Below are positions 21,444 through 30,245 of a stretch of DNA of 42,900 bases, in pieces. The stretch covers positions 1 through 42,900 of the forward strand of contig NZ_JAHBYG010000037.1 in NCBI RefSeq assembly GCF_019636075.1, read 5' to 3'. The DNA is from Ferrovibrio sp. Its GTDB lineage: Bacteria; Pseudomonadota; Alphaproteobacteria; Ferrovibrionales; Ferrovibrionaceae. The notes below the pieces were generated by a model. It was not told the DNA's origin. It ran no database searches and saw only the letters and a program-made list of their open reading frames with translations. Numbering within the stretch: the first letter of the stretch is position 1; every line of letters begins with the position of its first letter. The position numbers and the translations under genes were made by a program.

Positions 21444-22532
21444 CTACCTCAGCTTCAGAGTGGAAAGCCCGGCCAAGGCCAGGATCACGGCGATGATCCA
21501 GAAGCGAATCACCACAGTGGGTTCTTTCCACCCCTTCTTCTCGAAATGGTGATGCAGCGGCGCCATGCGGAACACACGCTTGCCGGTGAGCTTGAAGGAG
21601 GCCACCTGCACCATCACCGAAACGGTTTCCAGCACGAACAGGCCGCCGATGATCGCCAGCACCAGTTCATGCTTGGTGATCACGCTGACAGTGCCCAGCG
21701 CGCCGCCTAGGCTGAGCGAACCGGTATCGCCCATGAACACCATGGCCGGCGGGGCGTTGAACCACAGAAAGCCGATGCCCGCCCCCACCAGCGCGCCGCA
21801 AAACACCGCCAGTTCGCCGGAGCCGGCCACGTTGTGGATCTGCAGGTAATTGGCGAATACCGTGTTGCCTACCAGATAGGCGATCAGACCGAAGCTGGCC
21901 GCTGCGATCATCACCGGCACGATGGCCAGGCCATCCAGCCCATCGGTGAGGTTGACCGCATTGGAGGCGCCAACGATCACGAATACCGAGAACGGCACCA
22001 CGAACCAGCCGAGATTGAGCAGCACATCCTTGAAGAACGGCACCGCCAGGCTGGTATTCAGCGGCGGCGCCATGATCGACACGATCCAGATCGAAACCCC
22101 CAGGCTGATGACAATGGTGGCCAGCAGTTTCAGCTTGCCGGGAACGCCCTTAGGATTCTGCTTGGTCACTTTCAGATAATCATCGGCAAAGCCGATCAGA
22201 CCGAAACCGAAAGTGACGATCAGCACCGCCCACACATAGCGGTTGGTCAGATCGGCCCAGAGCAACGTGCCGACACCGATGCCGATCAGAATCAGGAAGC
22301 CGCCCATGGTGGGCGTGCCGCGCTTGGTGAGCAGATGGCTTTCCGGGCCGTCATCGCGGATCGGTTGGCCCTTGCCCTGCTTGGCACGCAACCAATCGAT
22401 CAGCGGCTGGCCGATCACGAAGCTCAGCACCATGGCCGTGATGATGGCGCCCCCGGTGCGGAAGGTGATGTAGCGGAACAGGTTGAACACCGAAAAATCA
22501 TCGGCCAGGGGATAAAGCAGGTGATAAAGCAT
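21444..22532 (-). CDS. mraY: Phospho-N-acetylmuramoyl-pentapeptide-transferase
   Basis: Integral membrane enzyme that transfers phospho-MurNAc-pentapeptide to undecaprenyl phosphate (lipid I). About ten membrane segments. The N-terminal MLYHLLYPL start is normal. Key motifs: [35 protein letters not shown] with the catalytic Asp pair, [26 protein letters not shown], and [13 protein letters not shown]. 362 aa. It lies 18 bp after murF and 7 bp before murD. Confidence 0.97.
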   Translation of the reverse strand: MLYHLLYPLADDFSVFNLFRYITFRTGGAIITAMVLSFVIGQPLIDWLRAKQGKGQPIRDDGPESHLLTKRGTPTMGGFLILIGIGVGTLLWADLTNRYVWAVLIVTFGFGLIGFADDYLKVTKQNPKGVPGKLKLLATIVISLGVSIWIVSIMAPPLNTSLAVPFFKDVLLNLGWFVVPFSVFVIVGASNAVNLTDGLDGLAIVPVMIAAASFGLIAYLVGNTVFANYLQIHNVAGSGELAVFCGALVGAGIGFLWFNAPPAMVFMGDTGSLSLGGALGTVSVITKHELVLAIIGGLFVLETVSVMVQVASFKLTGKRVFRMAPLHHHFEKKGWKEPTVVIRFWIIAVILALAGLSTLKLR

Positions 22533-22550
22533 CTGTGCGCGGGTCCTTTC

Positions 22551-23972
22551 TCACCAGCCACTGGCAGCACGCGGCGCGGGCGCCGGCGTATGCAGACCAT
22601 CAACGATCACATTCATCTTGCTGCCGCGCGAACCCTTGATCAGCAGGGTGTCGCCGGGCTTCACCTGGCCGCGCAGGATTTCCAGCAACTCGGCGGAATT
22701 GGCCGCATGGCGGCCGCGTTTTTCCGGCGGCAAGACATCGAACAACGCACGCATCAACGGACCGGCGGCAAAAACCAGATCGATGCCATGCTCCAGCACC
22801 GAGGCTGCCAGTTCGGCATGCAGTTTTTCGCCATCTGGCCCAAGCTCCAGCATGTCGCCCAGCACAGCGATGCGCCGGCCGCGCTTATCTGCCTTGCCCA
22901 TCATCAGCACGGCAAAGGCGGCGCGCATGCTGGGCGGGCTGGCATTGTAGCTGTCGTCGATGATGTCGATGCTGCCTTCGCGCCAGGGCCGCTGCTGGCG
23001 TTCCCCGCGCCCCTTCGGCGCCTTGATCCCGGCCAATGCCAGCCCGGCCTGGGCCAGATCGGCGCCCATGGCGTTGGCAGCCGCCAGCACGCCCAGCGAA
23101 TTGATCACCCAATGAGCGCCCGGGGCGCCGATCTTATAGGTGATGGCTTGGCCATCCACCTCGGCCGCCACGCAGGAACAGCCGGCATTCGGCACCTGCT
23201 TGATCAGCCGCGTGCGGGCTTGCGGATGCTGGCCGAAATCAACCACCTGCAGGCCGCGCGCCAGGGCCGCATCGCGCAGCCGCTCGAACAGGGTATTGTC
23301 GCGGTTCAGCACCGCAATGCCGCCCTGCTCCATACCCTCGAAGATTTCCGCCTTGGCATCGGCAATGCCTTCGATATTGGCAAAACTTTCCAGATGCACC
23401 GGCTCGATATTGGTGATCAAGGCCACATGCGGCCGCGCCAGCTTCGAGAGCGGCCCGATCTCGCCGGCATGGTTCATGCCCATCTCGATCACTGCGTAAT
23501 GGCTATCCACCGGCATACGCGACAAAGTGAGCGGTACGCCCCAATGATTGTTGAGATTGCCGCTGGAGGCATGGGTGGCGGCTTGATCGGCCAGGATCGC
23601 GCGCAGCATTTCCTTGCTGCCGGTCTTGCCCACGCTGCCGGTAACGCCCACCACGCGGGCGCCGCAGCGCTGGCGGGCCGCAGCACCCAGGGCATTCAGG
23701 CCGGCGAAGGTATCCTTCACCACCAACAGATTGGCATTGGGCGAAACGCCTTCGGGCAGATGATCCACCATCGCCGCCGATGCGCCGCGCGCGAAGGCAT
23801 CGACCACGAATTTATGGCCATCGAAATTCGGGCCGCGCAGCGCGATGAACAGATCGCCGAACTGCACCGCCCGGCTGTCGATGCTCACGCCGGAAGCGGT
23901 CCAGGCAACTTTCGCCTCGCCCTGGCTGGCCCGGGCGGCTTCATCGGAAGTCCAAAGTGCGAAAGCTTCCAT
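22551..23972 (-). CDS. murF: UDP-MurNAc-tripeptide--D-Ala-D-Ala ligase
   Basis: Adds the D-Ala-D-Ala dipeptide that completes the pentapeptide. N-terminal SIDSRAVQFGDLFIALRG is the MurE/MurF-type uridine site. The ATP loop is VTGSVGKTGSKEML, with the variant GSVGKT common in alphaproteobacterial MurF. Further: VIEMGMNHAGEIGPLSKLAR, ITNIEPVHLESF and IDDSYNASPPSMRAAF. 473 aa. ATG 23972 shares one base with the murE stop (TAATG). Confidence 0.97.
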   Translation of the reverse strand: MEAFALWTSDEAARASQGEAKVAWTASGVSIDSRAVQFGDLFIALRGPNFDGHKFVVDAFARGASAAMVDHLPEGVSPNANLLVVKDTFAGLNALGAAARQRCGARVVGVTGSVGKTGSKEMLRAILADQAATHASSGNLNNHWGVPLTLSRMPVDSHYAVIEMGMNHAGEIGPLSKLARPHVALITNIEPVHLESFANIEGIADAKAEIFEGMEQGGIAVLNRDNTLFERLRDAALARGLQVVDFGQHPQARTRLIKQVPNAGCSCVAAEVDGQAITYKIGAPGAHWVINSLGVLAAANAMGADLAQAGLALAGIKAPKGRGERQQRPWREGSIDIIDDSYNASPPSMRAAFAVLMMGKADKRGRRIAVLGDMLELGPDGEKLHAELAASVLEHGIDLVFAAGPLMRALFDVLPPEKRGRHAANSAELLEILRGQVKPGDTLLIKGSRGSKMNVIVDGLHTPAPAPRAASGW

Positions 23973-25462
23973 TAATGTTTACCCGCGTATGCTTGAGTGC
24001 CGGGATCAGTACCTGCGCCCAACAAAGAAACGGCTTCACGCGCTTCGACACGGTCGTCGAAGGGCAGCGTCTCGCGCCCAACGATCTGGCCCTGCTCGTG
24101 GCCCTTGCCGGCGATAAGCAGCAGGTCGCCTGCTTGCAGATCGGCAACCGCGGTGCGGATGGCGCGGCGGCGGTCGGCGATTTCGACGGCATTGGGCGCG
24201 GCCGCAAGAATTGCCGCGCGGATATCGGCGGGGATTTCGCTGCGGGGGTTATCGTCGGTAACATAAACACGATCGGCCAGTCGCGTAGCGATTTCGCCCA
24301 TCAGCGGGCGCTTGCCGCGATCGCGGTCGCCGCCACAGCCAAACACCACCACCAGATTGCCAGTGCAATGCGGCCGCGCAGACCGCAAAGCGGCTTCCAG
24401 GGCATCGGGCTTATGGGCGTAATCCACGAACACGCTGGCGCCGCCGGCTGTGCGCGCGGCCAGTTCCATACGGCCAGGCACGCCTGCAACATTGCGCATC
24501 GCCGCAATCGCCTGATCGATCTGCGCACCACAGCCGATCACCAGGCCAAGCGCCGCCAAAAGATTACCGGCCTGGAAGCTGCCGATCAGCGGCAGATCAA
24601 GCTCGGCTTCGGTATCGAAAGCGCTGAATGCGATACGCAGACCGCCGGCATGGGGCTCGGCGCAGCGCAGGCGCAATTCGGTGCCGGCATGGCCGTAACG
24701 GATCATGCGCTGGCCGCGCCGGGCGGCAATGCCGGCCACATGGGCGGCACGTGCCCCATCCATGTCGATCACCGCCGCGCCATCGGATGGCAGCACATCC
24801 TGAAACAGCCGCATCTTGGCGGCGAAGTAGGCTTCCACATCCGCATGGTAATCCATGTGGTCGCGGCTGAGATTGGTGAAGGCGGCAGCGCGGATGCGCA
24901 CGCCATCCAGGCGATACTGATCCAGGCCATGGCTGGAGGCTTCCAGCGCCAGATGCGCGCAACCGGCATCGCTGGCAGCCGCCAGCATGCGATGCAGATG
25001 CACAGGATCTGGCGTGGTATGCTCCACCTTCTCCTGCAAACCCGGCCCGATCAGGCCAAGCGTGCCGAGGCTGGCGGCCTTCAGGCCCATGGCATTCCAT
25101 ATCTGCTGAGTGAAATGCGCCACCGAGGTCTTGCCACTGGTGCCGGTAACGGCAGCGATCACATCGGGCTGGCGGCCGAAAAACGCCGCCGCCATCAATG
25201 CCAGCCGGCGGCGCGGATTGGCATCCTGAAGCAACGGCAAGGCGCTGCTCTGCGCCGGCTCCAGCCCCTCGGCAAGCACTGCCACCGCGCCCTTGGCTGC
25301 GGCATCGGCAATATACCGACGACCATCCTGTGCACCGCCGCGCAGAGCCGCGAACAGATAGCCCGGACGCACCGCCCGGCTATCCGCGGTCAAGCCAGCC
25401 ACATCCAGCCGCGCCAGGCGCGGATCGAGCGGAAGGTCTGCGCAGAGATCACTGAGCAACAA
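23972..25462 (-). CDS. murE: UDP-MurNAc-L-Ala-D-Glu--2,6-diaminopimelate ligase
   Basis: Adds the third stem residue. The frame is open to an ATG at 25519, but AGGAG (25474-25470) points to TTG 25462 (or 25459), giving the usual N-terminus LLLSDLCADLP and a 14-nt overlap with ftsI. ATP loop VTGTSGKTSVAHFTQQIW; LEASSHGLDQYRLDGV; FTNLSRDHMDYHADVEAYF. The C-terminal DNPRSEIPADIRAAI contains the DNPR motif that selects meso-diaminopimelate, as expected for a Gram-negative. 496 aa. Confidence 0.95.
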   Translation of the reverse strand: MLLSDLCADLPLDPRLARLDVAGLTADSRAVRPGYLFAALRGGAQDGRRYIADAAAKGAVAVLAEGLEPAQSSALPLLQDANPRRRLALMAAAFFGRQPDVIAAVTGTSGKTSVAHFTQQIWNAMGLKAASLGTLGLIGPGLQEKVEHTTPDPVHLHRMLAAASDAGCAHLALEASSHGLDQYRLDGVRIRAAAFTNLSRDHMDYHADVEAYFAAKMRLFQDVLPSDGAAVIDMDGARAAHVAGIAARRGQRMIRYGHAGTELRLRCAEPHAGGLRIAFSAFDTEAELDLPLIGSFQAGNLLAALGLVIGCGAQIDQAIAAMRNVAGVPGRMELAARTAGGASVFVDYAHKPDALEAALRSARPHCTGNLVVVFGCGGDRDRGKRPLMGEIATRLADRVYVTDDNPRSEIPADIRAAILAAAPNAVEIADRRRAIRTAVADLQAGDLLLIAGKGHEQGQIVGRETLPFDDRVEAREAVSLLGAGTDPGTQAYAGKH

Positions 25463-27248
25463 CTTTGCGCTCCTGTGCTTTGGCCATGCCCGGCGCCGGC
25501 ATGCCGGGAATCGGCACATACATCGCCTGCTTGATCTCGGGGGCTTCTTCGTTCACCGGCGGCACACCCAGCAAGGGTGCAATGCGGGTGATGATGCGTC
25601 CGGCGGCAGGGGCTGCGGTCCAGCCCGCCGTGGCAAAGCCATAGGTGGATTTCTGCGGCTTCGGCTCGTCCACCATCACCTGCACCAGATAGCGCGGCTT
25701 GTTCATCGGAAAGCCGGCAACGAAGGTGTTGAACAAAGCCTTGCGGTTATAGCCGCCGCGTTCGTTCACCTTTTCCGAGGTGCCGGTCTTGCCGCCAACC
25801 AGATAGCCTTCCACATCGGCCTTCTTGCCGGTGCCTTCTTCCACCACCAGCAGCATCAGCTTGCGCATGATGTCTGACACTTCAGGCTTGATCACCTGGC
25901 GGCCCGGCGCCGGCAAACCGGGCGGACGCTTCACCAAGGTGGGCGGATGCAACACGCCGCCATTGATTATCGCGGCGGTGGCGGATGCCAGTTGCAGCGG
26001 CGTAACCGACAAGCCATGGCCGAAGGCGATGGTCATGGTTTCCACGGTTTTCCAGTTGCGCGGTACCAACGGCGCACCAACCTCGGGCACTTCGATACTG
26101 GGCTTATTCAGCAGGCCGACCTTGCCCATGAATTCGCGTTGCAAACCGGGGCCAACATCCACCGCCATCTTGGCCGAGCCGATATTGGAGGAATACATGA
26201 AGATTTCCGCCACGCTGAGCCAACGCCGCTTGGGATGGTCGTCGCGAATCTGGAAGCGGGAAATCTGAATCGGATTCGTGGCATCATAGCCGCCATTCAG
26301 CTTCACGGTGCCGTAATCCAGCGCCATGGCGGTGTTCAGCGTCTTCATGGTCGAGCCCATTTCATAGACGCCAAGCGTGATACGGTTGAAGCGCGCATCC
26401 TTGGAAGCCTCGCCCGGATTGAGCGGGTCGAAATCCGGCAGGCTGACTAGCGAAATGATCTCGCCGGTATGGATATCCAGCACGATGGCGCCGCCGCCGA
26501 TGGCCTGGAAATACTGCACCGTCTTGGCCAGTTCCTCGCGCACGATATGCTGCACACGGATATCGATGCTGAGTTCCAGCGGATCGCCGGTGCGCGCGGG
26601 ATCGCGCAGCGCTTCATCGAAATGCTGCTCGATGCCGCTGATGCCCTTGCCGTCGATATCGGTATAACCCAGCACATGCACGGCCAGATTGGCCTGCGGA
26701 TAAACCCGCTTCTGCTCGGTATGGAAATATAGGCCCGGAATGCCCAGCGCATTCACCTCGAATTGCTGACGCGGCGTGAGATTGCGCTTGATCCAGGAAA
26801 AGCTCTTGCCCGGCGCCAGCTTCATCTGCAATTCCGCCACCGAGAATTCCGGCAATACCTGCGCCAGGCGCAGCGCGGCTTCGTCGGGCCGCGACACCTT
26901 GCGCGGATCGGCGAACAGCGATGCGGTGCGCAGATTGGCAGCCAGCATCTGGCCATTGCGATCCACGATCGGCTGACGCTCCATCAGCACGGTCTTGGCC
27001 AGCAGATCGGGATTGATGCCGCGCGCAACCGGCGGCTCGCCACCGCTGAAAGCGGTAAGCCAGACCAGGCGACCGGCCATCACCAGGAACAGCGCCGAGA
27101 ACAACGCCATGCCGATCACCAGCCGGGTGCGGCCGGTTTCCAATGCCTGCTTGGTTTCGCCTTCCAGGCGCACCAGGGCCGGCTTGCCCGGAATATCCGA
27201 TGGGCTGCAGGGCGGGCGCGGCTTGGGGCTGCGGCGGAAGAGAGCCAT
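25449..27248 (-). CDS. ftsI: Septal peptidoglycan transpeptidase FtsI (PBP3)
   Basis: Class B penicillin-binding protein, the septal crosslinking enzyme and FtsW partner. A single N-terminal membrane anchor lies near residues 43-62 (VIGMALFSALFLVMAGRLVW). The non-catalytic dimerisation domain follows. Transpeptidase motifs: SxxK as GSTMK with S299 as nucleophile, SxN as YSSNIGSAK, and KTG as VGGKTGTSEK. ATG 27248 shares its A with the ftsL stop (TGATG). 599 aa, normal. The C-terminus ends in a Pro/Met-rich tail. Confidence 0.97.
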   Translation of the reverse strand: MALFRRSPKPRPPCSPSDIPGKPALVRLEGETKQALETGRTRLVIGMALFSALFLVMAGRLVWLTAFSGGEPPVARGINPDLLAKTVLMERQPIVDRNGQMLAANLRTASLFADPRKVSRPDEAALRLAQVLPEFSVAELQMKLAPGKSFSWIKRNLTPRQQFEVNALGIPGLYFHTEQKRVYPQANLAVHVLGYTDIDGKGISGIEQHFDEALRDPARTGDPLELSIDIRVQHIVREELAKTVQYFQAIGGGAIVLDIHTGEIISLVSLPDFDPLNPGEASKDARFNRITLGVYEMGSTMKTLNTAMALDYGTVKLNGGYDATNPIQISRFQIRDDHPKRRWLSVAEIFMYSSNIGSAKMAVDVGPGLQREFMGKVGLLNKPSIEVPEVGAPLVPRNWKTVETMTIAFGHGLSVTPLQLASATAAIINGGVLHPPTLVKRPPGLPAPGRQVIKPEVSDIMRKLMLLVVEEGTGKKADVEGYLVGGKTGTSEKVNERGGYNRKALFNTFVAGFPMNKPRYLVQVMVDEPKPQKSTYGFATAGWTAAPAAGRIITRIAPLLGVPPVNEEAPEIKQAMYVPIPGMPAPGMAKAQERKVVAQ

Positions 27249-27802
27249 CACTGCGCCCTCTTCTTTTCGCCGCGCATGGCGCCAAGCACGGCGGCCACAT
27301 CGGCATCCATATCATCCGAAACGCTCGCCGCCGCCGGCACGGCAACAGGAGCTGCAATAGGCGAAACGGCCTTGGATGTGGGCAACGCGGTCTGCGCGGC
27401 AACTTGAGCCGTCATCTGTTCGGAGGCCGGCCTGCCCGGCTGGTTCTGCGCCAGCGGTGCCTGCACAGGCAAAGCCTGACTGCCGGGCGCAACCGCCAGC
27501 GGACCCTGCGGACCAGACAGACGATCCTGCCGCCAGGGCAGATCCTCGATGCGGATGATGCTGCGCGCGGTGGCCGGCTTCATCTCCAGCAGGCGCTCGG
27601 CTTTGTCCTGCAGATATTCCGGCCGGCTGAGATAGCTCCATTCCGCCTGCAGCACGCCGATGGTTTCGCGCTCGCGCGCCAGAGCGCGATTGAGTTCGAT
27701 CAGTTCGTCTTCCATGCGCTGCACTTCATAGGACAGGCGATAGAGGCCGAACGACACGACAGCAAGCAGCAGCAAGGCGATGAAGGACAGCGTGCGGCTC
27801 AT
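27248..27802 (-). CDS. ftsL: Cell division protein FtsL
   Basis: Small bitopic divisome protein. An N-terminal membrane segment ([20 protein letters not shown]) is followed by a periplasmic coiled coil ([20 protein letters not shown]) and the conserved [20 protein letters not shown]. The family's core ends near residue 95. Here a further 90 or so residues rich in Ala, Pro and Gln follow, so the protein (184 aa) is clearly longer than the typical 85-120 aa. Position between rsmH and ftsI and ATGA overlap with rsmH support the call. Confidence 0.92.
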   Translation of the reverse strand: MSRTLSFIALLLLAVVSFGLYRLSYEVQRMEDELIELNRALARERETIGVLQAEWSYLSRPEYLQDKAERLLEMKPATARSIIRIEDLPWRQDRLSGPQGPLAVAPGSQALPVQAPLAQNQPGRPASEQMTAQVAAQTALPTSKAVSPIAAPVAVPAAASVSDDMDADVAAVLGAMRGEKKRAQ

Positions 27803-28836
27803 GCTGCAGCTCCCCCGTTATCCATGGCAGCCAGTTCATCGCCTTCCAGCGGCCAGGCCGGCGCCGCCAGGCGGCGGGCGGCACGCAGCTTGGCCGAGCG
27901 GGCCCGCGGATTGCGCGCGGCTTCTGCTGCCGAAGCAGCCAGCGCGCCTTTGTGGATCGGCGCGAAAGAGGGCGCCGGCGGCGCAAGCTGGGCATCGGGC
28001 AAATGGCGCGAAGTGCCGCCATGCTTGCCCGAACGACGGTCGAGAAAACGCTTCACCACGCGGTCTTCCAGCGAATGGAACGATACCACGGCCAGCCGGC
28101 CTTCCGGCTTGAGCAGTTTTTCGGCAGCGGCCAAGCCCCGGCGCAATTCGCCGAGTTCATCGTTCACATGGATGCGCAAGGCCTGAAAGGTGCGGGTGGC
28201 GGGATGCATCTGCCCCGGCACGCCGCGCACCACGCGGGCAACAATGGCGGCAAGCTGTGCGGTGCGGGTAATCGGGGTTTCCGCACGGGCAGCCACGATG
28301 GCGCGCGCCACGGCACGGGCGCGGCGTTCTTCGCCATAGAAATAGATGATATCGGCCAATTCGCCTTCCGAGCGGTTGTTCACCGCATCGGCAGCACTTT
28401 CGCCTTCGCTGCCCATGCGCATATCGAGCGGGCCATCGGCCTGGAAGGAAAAGCCGCGCTCCGGGCGATCGAGCTGCATGGAGGAAACGCCCAAATCCAG
28501 CGCCACGCCATCCACCGCCTGCACACCACGTTCGGCCAGCAGGCCTTCCATATCGCCGAAACAGCCACGCAGCCAGACGAAACGGCCAGCGTGCTTTGCC
28601 GCCACGCGCTCGGCATGCGGCGCTACGGAAGCATCGCGGTCGATGCCGAACACCTTGCAATCCGCCGTATTGAGAATGGCATCGGTGTAACCACCCGCGC
28701 CGAACGTACCGTCCACAAAAACCTCACCCGCGCGCGGGGCCAAAGCCGCCACCACCTCGGCGCACATCACGGGAAGATGGTCGGGCTTTGCGGCGCCGGT
28801 ATGGCCAAATTGCGTATTGGCTGCGGCGCCGCTCAT
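27799..28836 (-). CDS. rsmH: 16S rRNA (cytosine1402-N4)-methyltransferase
   Basis: Methylates C1402 in the ribosomal P site (formerly MraW). Begins with [20 protein letters not shown], then motif [50 protein letters not shown] and the following [14 protein letters not shown], and C-terminal [17 protein letters not shown] with [15 protein letters not shown]. 345 aa. Start overlaps the mraZ stop by ATGA, stop overlaps the ftsL start. Confidence 0.97.
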   Translation of the reverse strand: MSGAAANTQFGHTGAAKPDHLPVMCAEVVAALAPRAGEVFVDGTFGAGGYTDAILNTADCKVFGIDRDASVAPHAERVAAKHAGRFVWLRGCFGDMEGLLAERGVQAVDGVALDLGVSSMQLDRPERGFSFQADGPLDMRMGSEGESAADAVNNRSEGELADIIYFYGEERRARAVARAIVAARAETPITRTAQLAAIVARVVRGVPGQMHPATRTFQALRIHVNDELGELRRGLAAAEKLLKPEGRLAVVSFHSLEDRVVKRFLDRRSGKHGGTSRHLPDAQLAPPAPSFAPIHKGALAASAAEAARNPRARSAKLRAARRLAAPAWPLEGDELAAMDNGGAAA

Positions 28837-29327
28837 TTCGGCACCTCGGTATTGGCGGCGGTATTGGCCGCGCGGATTTGCGCCTTGACGCGCGTGGTGG
28901 CGGCGGCCGAACGGGCCTCCCAGGCCTTGGGCTCCCAGATCTGGAAGGAACGGCCACGACCGACAAACACCGCCTCGCCGGGGGCTTTCAAACCGGCATG
29001 TTCAAGCAGGGCAGCAGGCAGGGTAACGCGGCCTTCGGGATCCAGGCCGGCCATGTTGAGCGACGCCAGCAGGGTATCTTCGAGATCGGCGCGCTCGGTG
29101 GAGAACTCAGGCAATTGGTCGATGCGGGCATGCAAGGCGGCGAGATGGGCATTCCCGCCAGCGACCAGGGCTTGGGCTTCGAAATTGGCATCGGCAACGA
29201 TATCGGGGCCGAGATAAACCGAATTTTCCGGCCCCTGTTTGGCCAGCAGGGCGCGGAAAGGCGCAGGCACGGAGACCCGCCCCTTGGCATCGATCCGGTT
29301 ACGGAAAGTGGAAAAGAACGCTTCCAC
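28833..29327 (-). CDS. mraZ: Transcriptional regulator MraZ (AbrB-like, dcw autorepressor)
   Basis: First gene of the dcw cluster; in E. coli it represses its own promoter and so the whole operon. Two tandem SpoVT/AbrB-like half-folds are seen: [20 protein letters not shown] (residues 8-27) and [19 protein letters not shown] (about 95-113). The start is GTG 29327 with a G-run ribosome site just upstream. 164 aa, with a short Ala-rich C-terminal extension. The TGGG repeat array at 29432-29475 is its probable operator. Confidence 0.95.
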   Translation of the reverse strand: MEAFFSTFRNRIDAKGRVSVPAPFRALLAKQGPENSVYLGPDIVADANFEAQALVAGGNAHLAALHARIDQLPEFSTERADLEDTLLASLNMAGLDPEGRVTLPAALLEHAGLKAPGEAVFVGRGRSFQIWEPKAWEARSAAATTRVKAQIRAANTAANTEVPK

Positions 29328-29431
29328 AAAGCCCCCTGCAGCGCCCCATCACCGCATTTGCCCGATTGCTGCGGTAATGCCCCAAATCCGGTTTGCCCAG
29401 CCGGCGAGAAAGGGTTTGCAGCCATTTCTCA

Positions 29432-29475
29432 TGGGTACTTATGGGATACCATGGTGATATATGGGTGTCAATGTA
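29432..29475 (+). promoter_or_regulatory. Candidate MraZ operator: TGGG boxes with exact 10-bp period
   Basis: TGGG occurs at 29432, 29442 and 29462, the weaker TGGT at 29452 and TGTA at 29472, all in one register of 10 bp. TGGGTGGG at 29483-29490 continues it one base out of phase. MraZ is known to bind TGGGN pentamers separated by 5 nt, which is the same geometry. The boxes lie on the strand opposite the dcw transcript. They cover the predicted -10 and flank the -35, so binding should block the promoter. Confidence 0.6.
29443..29471 (-). promoter_or_regulatory. Predicted dcw operon promoter
   Basis: On the - strand, a perfect TTGACA (29471-29466), 17-nt spacer, then TATCCC (29448-29443). 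The start of transcription would fall near 29436, about 109 nt before the mraZ GTG. The -10 is imperfect, but the -35 is ideal and the element is overlapped by the TGGG array, as expected for an autorepressed promoter. A second AT-rich candidate, TATAAT at 29568-29563, has only a poor -35 (GTGATG). Confidence 0.55.
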
Positions 29476-29650
29476 CCTTTGATGGGTGGGAATGGCGATT
29501 CGGGCCAACAATTTCCGTAACTTGGCGGAGCTTATGTCCTATTAAATTCGATATATGTTCTTATTATATTCTCATCCATAAAACCCATCACCACCCAGCC
29601 GGGTACACCTGCCGGGCCGCTTGTGTGTCCCCCGTCATTGGGTTCTGGAT

Positions 29651-29718
29651 TGTGGGATTGGGCGGGACCATGCGGGATTTTGTGGGATAAGCCACTGATC
29701 CGGCGGGATATCGCGGGC
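29651..29718 (+). repeat. Second 10-bp-period YGGGA array near the prophage boundary
   Basis: YGGGA words start at 29653, 29663, 29673 and 29683, followed after one missed step by CGGGA at 29704 and CGGG at 29714 (shifted one base). The 20-mers at 29651 and 29671 match at 14 of 20 positions. The geometry equals the MraZ recognition pattern. However, the array is about 325 nt upstream of mraZ and may lie inside the prophage left end, where it could instead be transposase sites. The 471-bp stretch 29328-29798 contains this array, the first array, the promoter and no gene. Confidence 0.5.
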
Positions 29719-29798
29719 CGCGCGGGGTGGAATCCAAAATTGGGCGGCACGACCAAGTGCAGGCTCCAAAAATGGCCCGCGACAAACAGTTTTGGATT

Positions 29799-30245
29799 TC
29801 AGCGCGGCTCGATGAACTGCAAATCTGGTAATGGCCGGAAGCGCTGATCCCATTTGCAAAGCCGCGCGTGGTACTGATGCGAGGCAGCGATCCCGGGAAG
29901 CTGGCCGCCTCCGAGCAGGTATGTCGGGTTGCTTGAGGCCGCAACGATATCGGCCAAATCAGTGCCAGGAACGGGCGTCAAAGTCACCATGACCGCGCGC
30001 GTCCAGCCGATATCTCTAATTTCCTTCGAAGAATCAGGGACGCCGCGCGCCAAAACCCGGATGTGAGCGATCTGCTCCTTGGTCTCCCCTATCCAGACGC
30101 AGTGCTTCATTAAGTGCATCATAGCCATGGACAGGTGCCTTTTCTCCAGGCCCCCAACCTCAATCTGCCACTCCACCATAGGCTCTGCCCGGGCCGTCCC
30201 TGCCGTCAGCAGAGCCGCAAAAAACAAGGCTCTGACGCGCTTCAT
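29799..30245 (-). CDS. Small secreted protein of unknown function, coupled to the prophage repressor
   Basis: 148 aa. The N-terminus has a Sec signal peptide: MKR, then hydrophobic ALFFAALLTAG, then TARA as a likely cleavage site before EPMVEW. The mature part has two cysteines (in KHCVW and LCKWD) that could pair in the periplasm. No family was recognised. Its ATG overlaps the repressor stop (ATGA), so both are made from one leftward transcript and it should be expressed in the lysogen. The downstream side holds an inverted repeat AATCCAAAA/TTTTGGATT (29731-29739 and 29790-29798). A superinfection-exclusion or conversion role is inference only. Confidence 0.75.
   Translation of the reverse strand: MKRVRALFFAALLTAGTARAEPMVEWQIEVGGLEKRHLSMAMMHLMKHCVWIGETKEQIAHIRVLARGVPDSSKEIRDIGWTRAVMVTLTPVPGTDLADIVAASSNPTYLLGGGQLPGIAASHQYHARLCKWDQRFRPLPDLQFIEPR

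Noticed and set aside
21834..23975. Long + strand open frame (about 713 codons) opposite mraY and murF
   Set aside because: It is exactly antisense to two certain genes and its product is rich in His, Arg, Gln and Ala, as is typical for the opposite strand of high-GC coding DNA. No family is recognisable.
29432..29718. Interpretation of the TGGG/YGGGA arrays as CRISPR repeats
   Set aside because: The period is 10 bp and units are 4-5 bp; no repeat-spacer structure.
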